NCBI GenBank assembly: GCA_019510185.1 | Contig: JAEKKV010000022.1 | Coordinates: 29,945-93,944, forward strand | From: Verrucomicrobiota bacterium | Lineage (GTDB): Bacteria > Verrucomicrobiota > Verrucomicrobiia > Opitutales > Opitutaceae | Direction: 5' to 3' | DNA length: 64,000 bases | Shown: positions 1 through 9,484 of the stretch, piece by piece | Layout: every line of letters begins with the position of its first letter | How positions within the stretch are numbered: the first letter of the stretch is position 1 | Made by a program: the position numbers and the translations under genes | The notes under the pieces: generated by a model | What the model was told of the DNA's origin: nothing | What the model saw: only the letters and a program-made list of their open reading frames with translations | The model's database searches: none

Positions 1-141
1 ATTAACGCGGCCGTTGGTCGTCAGCCGTTCGACGGAGAAACCTCCGACGGTCGTAACGGATTTGGCCACGACCGAGGAGGCATCGGCAATCGCGGACACC
101 GGGGTGAGCAGACAAAGAATGAGCAGGAGATTTCGACTCAC
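1..141 (-). CDS. Secreted protein, N-terminal fragment cut by window edge
   Basis: Only the first 47 codons are present; the gene runs off the left edge. Translation from the GTG at 141 gives an N terminus with a short polar start, a leucine-rich core (LLLILCLL) and a likely signal peptidase site near ISAIADA-type residues around position 20, so the product is probably exported. It starts 15 bases after the stop of the GH27 gene and in the same direction, which makes it the fifth gene of the hydrolase operon. The visible mature part contains no catalytic motif, so the family cannot be named. By context it is most likely another polysaccharide-degrading enzyme, but that is inference. An ATG in this frame was not found, so the GTG start is the best available. 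Confidence 0.6.
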   Translation of the reverse strand, partial: MSRNLLLILCLLTPVSAIADASSVVAKSVTTVGGFSVERLTTNGRVN

Positions 142-156
142 TGAGGGGTTGTTGGG

Positions 157-1509
157 CTATTTGGCAGAGATGCGGTAAAGAGCGGCGCCGTGCGCGGGAA
201 GCTGCGCGGCGAAGGCTCCGGTGGCGTCAGGCAAGTTGGATTTTTTCCACAGATCGCGGACGCGCAGGGTCGTGCCAAGGTCAAGCGCGACGGTCTCGAC
301 CGAAACCTCGGCGGGGGCACCGGAAGTGTTGAAGAGCGCCAGATACTTGTCCTTCGAGTCGGGTACGTCGGCGATCCAGGCGATGCGGCCGTCGGGCGTA
401 CGGAAAAGCTGGCGGTTATTTTTGCTGTGCTGGTCGACGGCGAGGACCTCGTCATTGGTCAGAAGCGAAAGGGTGAAGTCGTCGGTCTTGGTCATGTCGC
501 CGCCGTGCATGAGCGGGGAGCGGGCGATGGACCAGAGGGTCATCATGGTGATCTGTTCGTCTGGGGTGAAATGGGTCTTCCGGCCGAATTTGACGGCGCC
601 GAGCGGCAGCATGTCGGCGTCGGGATAGGCGCCGGCGATGCGGTAGGGGGTCCAGTCGTGGAGCCGCTTGAACTGGGCGAGCAGGGCCTTCCAGTCGTCC
701 CAGAAATCGTCGCTGATGCGCCACATGTTCGCGTGCTGGTTGACATGCGCTCCGGAGGCGACCGGCGTTTCTCCCGGAGAGGTGCTGAAGACGATGGGGC
801 GGCCGGTCTTGTCGATGGCCTTGCGAATGCCCTCGATCTCGTCCTGGTGATAAGGACGGCTGAGGTCGTCGACCTTGATGAAGTCCACGCCCCATCCGGC
901 GACGAGCTCCATGAGCGAATCGTAGTAGGCCTGCGCTCCGGGCTTGCTCATGTCCACGCCGAACATGTCGGGATTCCAAGGGCAGGTGCTCTTGGTGTCC
1001 GCGATATCGGCGGCGCGCGCGGTGGAGCCTTTGATCGGTGTGTTCTGCTGCACGGCCTGGCGCGAGATGCCGCGCATCATGTGAATGCCGAACTTGAGCC
1101 CCTTGGCGTGAACGTAGTCGGCGAGCGCCTTGAAACCGGCATCGGCGGCGGCAGAGGGGAATTTTTCCGGCGCGGGAACGAGGCGGCTGAAGGCGTCCAT
1201 GGTCAGCTTCGCGCCTTTCTTGTAGTCGTGGCCCTTGGCGGAAGGTTCATACCACTGGATGTCTACGACGATGTATTGCCAGCCGTGCGACTTGAGTTTC
1301 TCCGCCATGAAGTCGGCCTGGGCCTTGGTCTGCGCCTCGGTGACGGTGGTGCCGAAACAGTCCCAGCTGTTCCAGCCCATTGGCGGTGCGGGAGCCCAGT
1401 CGTGGAAATCTCCTTTCGCCGACAAATCGCCGGCGGCAAAGGCCAGTGCAACCGCGCCGAAGGCGCGCAAGTTAAAGCGGAGGCAGGATGGAGCGGAGAA
1501 GTGCTTCAT
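157..1509 (-). CDS. GH27 family alpha-galactosidase, secreted
   Basis: This 450-residue protein should hydrolyse terminal alpha-linked galactose from galactomannan, galactoglucomannan or similar side chains outside the cytoplasm. After a signal-peptide-like N terminus (hydrophobic around residues 17-27) comes the family start motif PPMGWNSWDCFG (about 42-53). The TIM barrel follows, with KVDD at 212-215, where Asp214 is the expected nucleophile, and WRISDD at 263-268, which supplies the expected acid/base Asp. A beta-sandwich C-terminal domain ends the protein. Length is normal for a compact bacterial GH27. It lies 5 bases downstream of the GH51 gene, so the two are very likely co-transcribed. 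The substrate range is not visible from sequence; GH27 also includes alpha-N-acetylgalactosaminidases. Confidence 0.92.
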   Translation of the reverse strand: MKHFSAPSCLRFNLRAFGAVALAFAAGDLSAKGDFHDWAPAPPMGWNSWDCFGTTVTEAQTKAQADFMAEKLKSHGWQYIVVDIQWYEPSAKGHDYKKGAKLTMDAFSRLVPAPEKFPSAAADAGFKALADYVHAKGLKFGIHMMRGISRQAVQQNTPIKGSTARAADIADTKSTCPWNPDMFGVDMSKPGAQAYYDSLMELVAGWGVDFIKVDDLSRPYHQDEIEGIRKAIDKTGRPIVFSTSPGETPVASGAHVNQHANMWRISDDFWDDWKALLAQFKRLHDWTPYRIAGAYPDADMLPLGAVKFGRKTHFTPDEQITMMTLWSIARSPLMHGGDMTKTDDFTLSLLTNDEVLAVDQHSKNNRQLFRTPDGRIAWIADVPDSKDKYLALFNTSGAPAEVSVETVALDLGTTLRVRDLWKKSNLPDATGAFAAQLPAHGAALYRISAK

Positions 1510-1514
1510 GGAAA

Positions 1515-3524
1515 TCAGCGGGCGTTCAGTTGCAGAACGGTGATCGAATAGGGCGGAAATGTGTAGGTGAACGCGGGGGCGATGCCGGAAACGTTCGAAG
1601 CGACCGGGACGACCTTGGTGGGCTCGTCGAGGGAGTTGGTGTCCTCCGGCTGACCCGCGAGGGTGAGGGCGGTGGCGGTCGGGGCGAGCGCTCCGGCGTC
1701 TTTTACGTTGATGACCGTGGGCTGGGGCGCGCCTTTCGGATTCACGATCTTGAGGTAAATCACGCCGGTCTTCGTGTCCTTGGTCACCGTGTAGAAAAGC
1801 GGAGCGGTCGCACCGGCGGGCAGACCGCCGAACGTGCCCTTGAGGATCACATCCCCGACGTTGCGGCTGAACATCTGAATGGCGTAGTAGCTGGGCGAGC
1901 CGTAGGATTTGAGCGCGTTATAGCCGATCAGGTCGGGGCGCCACTGCCAGGCGCCGGGATTCACGTTAACGAGCAAGGGCGCGTAGCATTGCATCACGAC
2001 CAGGTCGGAATTGCGCTCCATGTCCGTCATGAAAGCGGCATCGCCGAGAGCGACCTTCAGATTCGGCGTAGGCGGCTGTTGCCTCGCGTTCTTGGTCCAC
2101 GGACGGATCTTGGCATCCTCGTGGGCGGCCCATTCACCCACGAAAATTTCGGGGCCTTTGCGGTCGTACTTCCCGTAATAGTCGACCGATTTCGTGAAAA
2201 ATTCGTCGGCGGAGGCGTAATAATGTTCATCGACGGCGTCCGGCTTGCGGCTGTGGGCCCGCTTCTTGGCCGGCTGCTCGTTGCCAATGCTGGCAATGCA
2301 TTTGAGGTGCGGGTACTTGGCGATGATGGCGTCGTGTACTTGGGTGAAGCGGCTGTCGTAGCTGATCGATTTGTCGAACCAGTCTTCATTGCCGATCTCG
2401 ACATAGGTGAGCTTGAACGGCGCCGGATGGCCGTCCTGCGCACGCCGGGCGCCCCATTTCGTGGAGACGTCTCCCGTCACGTATTCGATTTCTTCCAACG
2501 CCTCTTGGGTGAACGGTTCGAGCCCCGGGCCGGCCACGTGTTCGCCTTTGAGCGAGTAACCGGCGAAAACGGCCAGCAGCGGTTCCATCTTCAGGTCTTC
2601 GCACCATTCCAGAAATTCGAGCAATCCCATGCCGTCCGACGAGCGGTACTCCCAGCAACCGGGGTGTCCCGCCCGTTGCGTGAGCGGACCAATGCTTTTT
2701 TTCCACTGGAAACGCGTGGCGATGGTGTCGCCTTCAAGGTAGTTGCCTCCGGGAAAGCGGAGAAATCTCGGATGCAGATCGGCCAGCAGCTGCATGAGGT
2801 CGATGCGATTGCCATTGGCGCGGTTGTTCCAGGTCGGAGGAAAGAGGGAGACGAGGTTGAACCAAACGGTGCCGGGATGATTGACGGTCAGGACAAGGCG
2901 CGCCTTGTCGGTCGGCGTCGCCATGCCGGTGGTCAGCGTGACCGAGTAGGATTGCCAGTCCGCCGTAAGCCGGGGCACTTCGGCGCGGGCATAAACGGTC
3001 GCACCATCGTCGCTTTCGATCGCGATTGTGACCGGGCCGGTGAAGCCGGCGGCGGCCTTGGCATAAAACGAGGCGCGATAGCGGGTGTCTGACTTTACCG
3101 GAATCCCCCAATACCCGTCGTTGGCGACGCCTGCGCGGCCGGAGTCGGAAACGGCGGTCGCGTCCAGGCGGAGGCTGGTGGTGAGAACGTCGTTGAGCGG
3201 CTTGCTTTCGTCGAGGGCGATGGCGGCCGTGGCATCGCCGGATTTCACGGCGGACCAATGGACCGGAGTCTGGGCGGAATCCTTGAAAACGCGGTTTTGA
3301 ACGAGCTCGGCGTAGAGGCCTCCGTCGTAGCAATGGTTGATTTCCTCGGTCATCAGCCCGTAGTGCAGGGGGCTGACCTTTGCGACCGGCTTGTCGGCCT
3401 CGATCGTGAAAGTGACGGGGGCGGCGGATTGGGCCCGCCCTTCCGCCACGAGTAGTCCAAAGGTAAAAACCAGGGACAGGGAGAAGCGAAGACGGAGGGA
3501 ACTGGGGTAACGAAGTGATTTCAT
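1515..3524 (-). CDS. GH51 alpha-L-arabinofuranosidase, secreted
   Basis: Predicted to remove alpha-L-arabinofuranosyl side groups from arabinoxylan, arabinan or arabinogalactan. I chose the ATG at 3524 (669 aa) over an ATG 36 bases upstream because it gives a clean signal peptide (basic start, then LSLVFTFGLLV, cleavage near GRAQS). A carbohydrate-binding-like beta-sandwich region (about 130-230) sits before the TIM barrel. The barrel carries RFPGGN (about 256-261), YVEIGNED with acid/base Glu380, and IFVGEWA with nucleophile Glu464. A C-terminal beta domain completes the usual GH51 layout. It is the third gene of the minus-strand hydrolase operon, 84 bases after the GH43 gene. The family call is firm; polymer preference is not determinable. 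Confidence 0.92.
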   Translation of the reverse strand: MKSLRYPSSLRLRFSLSLVFTFGLLVAEGRAQSAAPVTFTIEADKPVAKVSPLHYGLMTEEINHCYDGGLYAELVQNRVFKDSAQTPVHWSAVKSGDATAAIALDESKPLNDVLTTSLRLDATAVSDSGRAGVANDGYWGIPVKSDTRYRASFYAKAAAGFTGPVTIAIESDDGATVYARAEVPRLTADWQSYSVTLTTGMATPTDKARLVLTVNHPGTVWFNLVSLFPPTWNNRANGNRIDLMQLLADLHPRFLRFPGGNYLEGDTIATRFQWKKSIGPLTQRAGHPGCWEYRSSDGMGLLEFLEWCEDLKMEPLLAVFAGYSLKGEHVAGPGLEPFTQEALEEIEYVTGDVSTKWGARRAQDGHPAPFKLTYVEIGNEDWFDKSISYDSRFTQVHDAIIAKYPHLKCIASIGNEQPAKKRAHSRKPDAVDEHYYASADEFFTKSVDYYGKYDRKGPEIFVGEWAAHEDAKIRPWTKNARQQPPTPNLKVALGDAAFMTDMERNSDLVVMQCYAPLLVNVNPGAWQWRPDLIGYNALKSYGSPSYYAIQMFSRNVGDVILKGTFGGLPAGATAPLFYTVTKDTKTGVIYLKIVNPKGAPQPTVINVKDAGALAPTATALTLAGQPEDTNSLDEPTKVVPVASNVSGIAPAFTYTFPPYSITVLQLNAR

Positions 3525-3608
3525 CGAGTGGACGCGCGGGGTATTCCGCAACGGCGGCATCAGTTTAAAGTTGCCGCGCCGATGCGGTGCGGGCGTTGGG
3601 TAGACTGG

Positions 3609-4595
3609 TTATTTGGGATCGGGCCGGCCCTTTCCTTTTACGAGAGGCTCGCCTGCGGAACCGGCCGGGAAAACAGGGGCGAGGGGATCGATCTCCTTGA
3701 TGCTGCCGTCGGGATTGAACTCCATGCGGGCAAGGCAGGTCTCACGTTTGAAACCACTGCCGTCGGGGATGGCATGGCGGTGATACACCACGTACCAACG
3801 ATCGGTTCCGGGAATGTTGACCACGCTGTGGTGACCGGTGCCTTTCACGAGGCCGCTCTTTTTCAAAACGATGCTGTTGGCGGGAATCTCGACCGGACCG
3901 AATGGCGTCTTCGCTGTGCCATAGGCCACGCGATAGTTGTCGCTGCGGGCGTCATCGACCGACCACATGAAATAGTAGAGGCCCTTGCGCTTGAAGACGA
4001 CAATGCCTTCACGAAATCCCTTGATGGGAAAGGTGACCGGATCGCCGTCCAGCGTGATCATGTCCGGCTTGAGCCGGAAAACCGTGGGGAGATTGTTGCC
4101 CAGGTAAAGGTAGGCCTGACCGTCGTCATCAATAAACGGGTACGGATCGATGGGATTGGTTTTGACGTTGCCGCCCTTGGCCACAAGCGGCCTGCCCAGC
4201 GCATCGCGGAACGGCCCGGTGGGCTTGTCGCCCACGCCCACGCCGACTTTGCCCTTCGCGCAAAAGTAGAAGTAGTATTTGCCGTTGCGTGCGATCGTAT
4301 CGGGGGCCCACGCCTCGATGTTGGCCCAGGAGAGATCCTTGGTGACGTCGAGGATCATGCCCTCTTTTTTCCAAGTGATCAGATCCTTCGAGGACCAGAC
4401 GGAAAAATCGGTCGTCTGCCAGTTGGGTTTATCCGAAGTGGGATAAATGTAATAAGTATCGCCAAAAACGCGGATCGCGGGATCCGCGGTAAAACCATCG
4501 AGGATGGGTTTGGGCGTGGCGGCCAGTTCGGCCGCCACGGCGGTTGCGCAGGCGATCACGGCTGGCAACAGAGAGGTAAAGAACCGGGATTTCAT
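3609..4595 (-). CDS. GH43 family glycoside hydrolase, secreted
   Basis: A 328-residue five-bladed beta-propeller enzyme, expected to act as an arabinofuranosidase, xylosidase or exo-galactanase. The N terminus is a signal peptide (core LLPAVIACATAVAA). The GH43 triad is visible: the general base Asp38 in TADPAI, the pKa-modulating Asp150 in NPIDPYPF, and the general acid Glu196 in GFREGIV. Its ATG overlaps the GH35 stop by 4 bases (ATGA), so translation is coupled to the beta-galactosidase. Being paired with GH35 and GH51 suggests work on galactose- and arabinose-decorated polymers. GH43 subfamilies differ widely in substrate, so the exact activity is open. No extra binding module is attached. 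Confidence 0.9.
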   Translation of the reverse strand: MKSRFFTSLLPAVIACATAVAAELAATPKPILDGFTADPAIRVFGDTYYIYPTSDKPNWQTTDFSVWSSKDLITWKKEGMILDVTKDLSWANIEAWAPDTIARNGKYYFYFCAKGKVGVGVGDKPTGPFRDALGRPLVAKGGNVKTNPIDPYPFIDDDGQAYLYLGNNLPTVFRLKPDMITLDGDPVTFPIKGFREGIVVFKRKGLYYFMWSVDDARSDNYRVAYGTAKTPFGPVEIPANSIVLKKSGLVKGTGHHSVVNIPGTDRWYVVYHRHAIPDGSGFKRETCLARMEFNPDGSIKEIDPLAPVFPAGSAGEPLVKGKGRPDPK

Positions 4596-6946
4596 GGTGC
4601 GGGAGGCGTCAATCCGAAGGGGGTTTCATTGAGGTACACTCGATAATCTTTGATGCGCCCCGTATTTTTAAAATTACCGCTGCGGGGCAGGTAGCGCAGG
4701 CCGTTGACCGATTGGGTTTCTCCCAGATCGATCACGATCCGATGAGGGTAGTCCGGCTTTTTCTGGCCGAACTCCGTTTGCCAGCTGGAGGCGGGCTGGC
4801 CGTCGAGCACGTTTTCGGCGTCGCCACCGGCACCCAGCGAGTCTTCGCTGTCCACCCAGAGGATTTTCCATCCCGCCTTGGACAGCGACTGTCCAGTGCT
4901 GTCGATGGCATCCAGTTCGGCGACGGAAGCAAGCGGGACTCCTTCGATCGAACTGAGCGCCTCCAGGCACAGGTAACGTCCCTTGGCCGGCTGGCTGAAA
5001 CGGGCCACCTGCCATTCGACTTCCGCGGTGAAACTGCCTGAGGCGGCGGGACTGACACCGGTGGCGTTGAACGTTCCCGTGGCACGGGTGCGGCGGGCAA
5101 AATCAAGCTCGGGATGAACGTCATCCAGGACGGGCTTGGCCAAGCCGGCGATGGACGCTTTTTTCGGACCGAGGAGATCCAGCACGACAATCTCATTGCG
5201 GCCCGCCTTCAGCCAAGGGCCGGGCAGATACATCGTCTGCGTCGGTCCGATATTCCAGAAGCGGCCGAGACAGTGGCCGTTCACCCAGACGACGCCCTTG
5301 CCCCACGAATGCACATCGAGAAAGGTGTCACCGGTATTGGCGACGGTGAAGCTTCCGCGCCAAAAGGCGGCGCCAACGCCGCCGGCCGCAGGCTGATATT
5401 TCAGCGCCGCGAGCTCAGTTGTGCTGAGAGGCAGGTTGAAAACCTGCCAGCCCTTCAATTCAATCGCGGGGCTGTTGCCCGGCGTGAATTGCACCGGTGC
5501 ATACACACCCTTGCGATCATAGACTTCGCGGCCGAAGTTCACGCGGCCCATCGCCTCGACGAGAATGTCCAGGTGGACGGGGGCGGTGCGCGCGGGCAGG
5601 TCGATGCGATAACGTTTGCTGCGACGGTCCATCACGCCGGCGGGTTTGCCGTCGAGGGAGATCCAGGCGAAATCATGGACCTCCTTGACCTCAAGGCTCC
5701 CGGCGGGGCCGGCGGGCAACGTTGTGCGATAGAGAATGCATCCGCGGGATTGATCGTAGAGTTCCATCGCACGGGGCGTTTCGTCGGCCCTCGGGGCGGG
5801 TAGATTGGCGGTGATCGGAGCGGTTTCGGTGAGGGCGAACGGCGCGATTTCAATCACCGGATTGGCGGGCGGGGCAGACGGCAGGGTTTCGCCAGGTTGG
5901 AGATATTTGACGAAAAGATCATGCATGGCGGTGAACTTCGGCGTCACCCAGCCCGCCTCGCTGATCGGAGCATCGTAATCGTAGCTCGAGGTATCCGGAC
6001 TGAAAGGACGGTCCGCGCCGGACCAGAGCCCGAAGGACGTGCCGCCGTGGGCCATGTAGATGCTGAAGGAGTGCCGGTGCTTCAGCATGAAATCGAGATC
6101 GGCGAGGATGGGCGCGATGCCGCCGGTGCGGTGCTTGCGTCCCCACATATCGAACCACGCCGGGTAGTATTCGCCGTTCATGAGCGGGCCGGTCTTTTGA
6201 AACTTGCGCAAGGTCTCGAAGGATTTTTGCGCGCCGCCCGCGCCGAAATTGACGACCTGAAACAAGTCCTCGCGATAGCCGCTACCGATGGCCCCGCCCG
6301 GATTGCAGGCAAAGAGCGGCACGTTGAAGCCGCCGTCGAGAAGCGCCTGGCGCAACGCGCCCATGTAGCCGGCGTCCTTCCCGTAGGAGCCGTACTCGTT
6401 CTCCACTTGCACCATCAAAAGCGGACCGCCCTGAGTGATCTGCTGCGGCCCGAGCACGCGGCCGACTTCCTTGAGAAATCGCGTGGCCGGAGTGAGAAAG
6501 AGGGGGTCTTTCGTCCGCAGGTTGATCCGGTCGTTTTTGAGCAGCCACCACGGCAGCCCGCCCATTTCCCATTCAGCGCAGGAATACGGACCCGGCCGCA
6601 GAATCACCCAAAGACCCTCTTCTTGGGCAAGGCGGCAAAACTCAGCGACATCGGCCTGGCCGCTCCAATCAAAACGCCCCTCCTCCCATTCGTGAAAATT
6701 CCAAAACAGGTACACGCAAATCGTGTTAAGCCCCATTGCGTGACACAGTTGCAGGCGGTTTCGCCAATATTCGCGAGGAACCCGGGGAAAATGAATTTCG
6801 CCGCAGCGAATGACGAATGGTTTTCCGTCCAAAAGAAACTCCTGTTCGCCGATCGCAAAGGTGTGCTTGGCGGCTGGCGCGGCTTGAGCCGACGACACGA
6901 TAAAAAGTGAAAGCAAAAGGGCGAAAAGAAGGGCGGAGGATCTCAT
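4592..6946 (-). CDS. GH35 beta-galactosidase, secreted, with C-terminal discoidin-like region
   Basis: Predicted retaining beta-galactosidase removing terminal galactose from plant polysaccharides. The ATG at 6946 (784 aa) is preferred over one 42 bases upstream because it starts a strong signal peptide (core LLFALLLSLFIVSS, cleavage after AQA). Catalytic signatures are QVENEYGS, with acid/base Glu184, and NGEYYPAW, with nucleophile Glu259. RPGPYSCAEWE is the usual GH35 substrate-pocket motif. Jelly-roll domains follow, and the last 150 or so residues look like an F5/8-type carbohydrate-binding domain (IVIDLGETQSVNGLRYLPR). It is the first gene of the operon, so its promoter should lie in the 210-base gap up to 7156. 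No regulator gene is adjacent. Confidence 0.93.
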   Translation of the reverse strand: MRSSALLFALLLSLFIVSSAQAAPAAKHTFAIGEQEFLLDGKPFVIRCGEIHFPRVPREYWRNRLQLCHAMGLNTICVYLFWNFHEWEEGRFDWSGQADVAEFCRLAQEEGLWVILRPGPYSCAEWEMGGLPWWLLKNDRINLRTKDPLFLTPATRFLKEVGRVLGPQQITQGGPLLMVQVENEYGSYGKDAGYMGALRQALLDGGFNVPLFACNPGGAIGSGYREDLFQVVNFGAGGAQKSFETLRKFQKTGPLMNGEYYPAWFDMWGRKHRTGGIAPILADLDFMLKHRHSFSIYMAHGGTSFGLWSGADRPFSPDTSSYDYDAPISEAGWVTPKFTAMHDLFVKYLQPGETLPSAPPANPVIEIAPFALTETAPITANLPAPRADETPRAMELYDQSRGCILYRTTLPAGPAGSLEVKEVHDFAWISLDGKPAGVMDRRSKRYRIDLPARTAPVHLDILVEAMGRVNFGREVYDRKGVYAPVQFTPGNSPAIELKGWQVFNLPLSTTELAALKYQPAAGGVGAAFWRGSFTVANTGDTFLDVHSWGKGVVWVNGHCLGRFWNIGPTQTMYLPGPWLKAGRNEIVVLDLLGPKKASIAGLAKPVLDDVHPELDFARRTRATGTFNATGVSPAASGSFTAEVEWQVARFSQPAKGRYLCLEALSSIEGVPLASVAELDAIDSTGQSLSKAGWKILWVDSEDSLGAGGDAENVLDGQPASSWQTEFGQKKPDYPHRIVIDLGETQSVNGLRYLPRSGNFKNTGRIKDYRVYLNETPFGLTPPAP

Positions 6947-7156
6947 GGAAAGTAACTTATGATGAAGCGACGCTTGAGGTTGGGTCATGCAGGGGCGGAA
7001 AGGGGCAAGATGTCGCTATCAAGGGAGATATGAGCCTGAACGTGGTGACAGATGTGGGCCGACTCAATCGGTGCGTTAATTGTAACGCGAGAACGGAAAA
7101 GATGGGATTGCCGGAGCTCAAGTTGCGATTTTCGCAGCGTCTTCCTACCATGCATC
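6947..7156. promoter_or_regulatory. Divergent intergenic region between hydrolase operon and M48 gene
   Basis: This 210-base non-coding stretch separates two genes transcribed outward, so it must contain promoters for both the GH35-GH43-GH51-GH27 operon and the M48 lipoprotein gene. It is more AT-rich than its surroundings. I could not assign convincing -35/-10 boxes or an operator palindrome by eye, so the call rests on gene orientation alone. Confidence 0.5.
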
Positions 7157-7951
7157 ATGGAAGGTTTCCGAATCGGAATGGGCGTCATCGCCATGGGAGT
7201 GTTCGCTGGCTGCGCGACGAACCCGGAGAGCGGGCGTTCGCAACTCATGCTGGTGTCGCCCGGACAGGAGACCCAGATGGGGCTGGCGACCTTCGATCAG
7301 ATCAAGCGGCAGGAAAAAATTTCAGCCGACCCCGCCGCCAATGCGCGCGTACAACGCGTGGGCCGACGCATTGCCGCTTCGGTCGGCCGCGAGATTCCCA
7401 ATGCGCAATGGGAGTTCGTGGTGTTCGACTCTCCGCAGATAAACGCGTTTGCGTTGCCCGGTGGGAAGGTCGGCGTTTACACGGGCCTGATCAAATTGGC
7501 CGCCAGCGATGACGAACTTGCCATCGTGATGGGACACGAAATCGCCCATGTGACCTCCCGCCACGGGGCCGAACGCACCTCGCAAAATTATGCCCTCGCC
7601 GGCGTCGGCCTGATCGCCGCGCTCGGCTTGGAGGCAAAACAGGTCGATCCGGAAGAGCGCAACTTCATCCTGGCCGCTTATGGCGTCGGCGCCCAAGTGG
7701 GCGTCGCTCTGCCGTTTTCCCGCCTGCAAGAAACCGAGGCCGACACCATCGGCTTGCGTTTTGCGGCGGGCGCCGGTTACGACCCGCGGGCGGCCGCCTT
7801 ATTCTGGAGAAAGATGGCCGCCCAGGGCGGCGCGAAACCGCCCGTGCTGCTTTCAACGCATCCCTCGGACGCCTCGCGTATCCGGAATCTGGAGCAGCTC
7901 GCGCCGCAATACCTGCCGCTCTACGAGGCAAACCGCGGGCGTTACCCCTGA
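7157..7951 (+). CDS. M48 family metalloprotease lipoprotein (BepA/LoiP-like)
   Basis: A 264-residue zinc protease likely facing the periplasm. Translation from the ATG at 7157 gives a lipoprotein signal with lipobox FAGC (Cys after residue 17), which is why I reject an in-frame start 105 bases upstream. The zinc motif HEIAH is followed by a helix leading to ETEAD, the third zinc ligand region (RLQETEADTIGL). ALPGGKVGVYTGL is the typical M48 segment before the active site. Related outer-membrane-associated proteases such as BepA and LoiP handle misassembled outer-membrane proteins. There is no TPR extension like that of BepA, so this is the short form. It is divergent from the hydrolase operon; the M20 gene follows 116 bases later. 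Confidence 0.9.
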   Translation: MEGFRIGMGVIAMGVFAGCATNPESGRSQLMLVSPGQETQMGLATFDQIKRQEKISADPAANARVQRVGRRIAASVGREIPNAQWEFVVFDSPQINAFALPGGKVGVYTGLIKLAASDDELAIVMGHEIAHVTSRHGAERTSQNYALAGVGLIAALGLEAKQVDPEERNFILAAYGVGAQVGVALPFSRLQETEADTIGLRFAAGAGYDPRAAALFWRKMAAQGGAKPPVLLSTHPSDASRIRNLEQLAPQYLPLYEANRGRYP

Positions 7952-8067
7952 CGCACCTCGATCACGTTGGTACCGCAACAGGCGCAGCCGAGCGGTACGA
8001 TGAAGCGGGTTTGATGGGGCGTCGTTTCTGGCTAGCGCACCGCCGGGGATTTCGCCACGTTGGCCGA

Positions 8068-9444
8068 ATGTTCGATCCCGTCGAAAAACTAAAGGAGTTC
8101 ATCCGTCATCCCAGCGTTTCCGCCGATCCGGCCTTCAAAGCCGGCATGCAGGGCGCCCAGACTTTTGTTTCCGATCTGCTCACCTCCATCGGCTTCGCAG
8201 TCGAGGTGGTCAAAACCGACCTGCATCCCATTATTCTGGCAACACGCGGCACCAACCCCGCATGGCCCCATGTGATCATCTACGGTCATTACGACGTACA
8301 GCCGGCCGATCCGCTCAACCTCTGGAAATCGCCCGCCTTCGAGCCGGAAATCCGCGGGAACCGCCTTTATGGTCGTGGTTCGGCCGATAACAAAGGCCCC
8401 CTCATGACGCATATCGCCGCCGTCGCCAGGCTGCTGGAGCGACGTCCGGATCTGCCGCTGCGCATCACTTTCATGATCGAGGGTGAAGAAGAGATGGGCA
8501 GCCCGAGCTTCCCCAACTTCCTTGAACGCTACAGTGATCAGCTCAAGAAGGCGGATTTCGTGTACCTTTCCGACACGGGGATTCCCGCCCCGGACCAAAT
8601 CGTGATCACATGCGGTCTGCGCGGCCTCGTGTTATGCGACGTGGTGGTGACGGGGCCGAAGAGCGACCTGCATTCCGGTCTGCATGGAGGCGTTCTGCGG
8701 AACCCAATCCAAGCCGTCGCGGAGTTATGCGCCTCGTTGCATACGCCCGACGGACTCGTGAATATTCCTGGGTTCTATGCCGACGTGGCCGGAGTGGAAC
8801 CTTGGGAACGGGAGCAAATTCAAAAACTCGGCAACGATCCGGAGAAGTACCGCGAGTTTCTGGGCATCCCGGCGTTTCACACACCGCCCGGCTACACGCC
8901 GTTCGAAGCAACCCGCGTGCTGCCGACCCTGGAGTTCAATGGCATCGGCGGCGGCTACCAGGGCGAAGGCACCAAGACCGTTATCCCGAGCAAGGCCTTC
9001 GTGAAAATAAGCTGCCGGTTGGTGGCCAATCAAAATCCAGCGAAGATTCGCGACCTGCTCTATGCCTCGATCCGGGAACGCATGCCGGCCGATGTAACCT
9101 ATGAGATCATCGATCAACACGAAGGCACGCCGTATGTGGTGGTGCCGCCGGATCGCTCGAACACGCCCCAAAATCAGTCCCCCGTGCTGGCGAAAGCGTT
9201 TCGTGCGGCGGACCAGGCGATCGGCGAGGTATTCGGCAAATCTCCGCTCTACCTTCGCGAGGGCGGCAGCGTGCCGATCATCGCTGATATTAAACGCGTG
9301 ACCGGGCTAGATTCCGTCATGATGGGGTTGTTCCTGCCCGAGGACAACCTGCATGCCCCCAATGAGAGTTTTAATCTCACCGTGATGGAAAAAGGCATGC
9401 GCGCCTCCGAGAAAATTCTCGAATCCATCGCCGGGCCGGAGTGA
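8068..9444 (+). CDS. M20 family dipeptidase (CNDP/DapE-like)
   Basis: A 458-residue cytosolic metallopeptidase of the M20 family, related to carnosinase-type dipeptidases. Metal-binding signatures are YGHYDVQP (first His), GRGSADNKGP (bridging Asp) and EGEEEMGS (catalytic Glu plus ligand Glu). A lid/dimerisation domain interrupts the catalytic fold in the middle, from the HSGLHGG motif onward, as in the family. The ATG at 8068 (MFDPVEKL) fits family N termini better than the upstream in-frame ATG at 8011. No signal peptide. The natural substrate cannot be told; dipeptides are the usual target. It lies downstream of the M48 gene on the same strand, but the 116-base gap leaves co-transcription uncertain. 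Confidence 0.88.
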   Translation: MFDPVEKLKEFIRHPSVSADPAFKAGMQGAQTFVSDLLTSIGFAVEVVKTDLHPIILATRGTNPAWPHVIIYGHYDVQPADPLNLWKSPAFEPEIRGNRLYGRGSADNKGPLMTHIAAVARLLERRPDLPLRITFMIEGEEEMGSPSFPNFLERYSDQLKKADFVYLSDTGIPAPDQIVITCGLRGLVLCDVVVTGPKSDLHSGLHGGVLRNPIQAVAELCASLHTPDGLVNIPGFYADVAGVEPWEREQIQKLGNDPEKYREFLGIPAFHTPPGYTPFEATRVLPTLEFNGIGGGYQGEGTKTVIPSKAFVKISCRLVANQNPAKIRDLLYASIRERMPADVTYEIIDQHEGTPYVVVPPDRSNTPQNQSPVLAKAFRAADQAIGEVFGKSPLYLREGGSVPIIADIKRVTGLDSVMMGLFLPEDNLHAPNESFNLTVMEKGMRASEKILESIAGPE

Positions 9445-9484
9445 CGCGCGAAGGATCTACGTCCAGGCCGGCGAGGGGAAGAAT

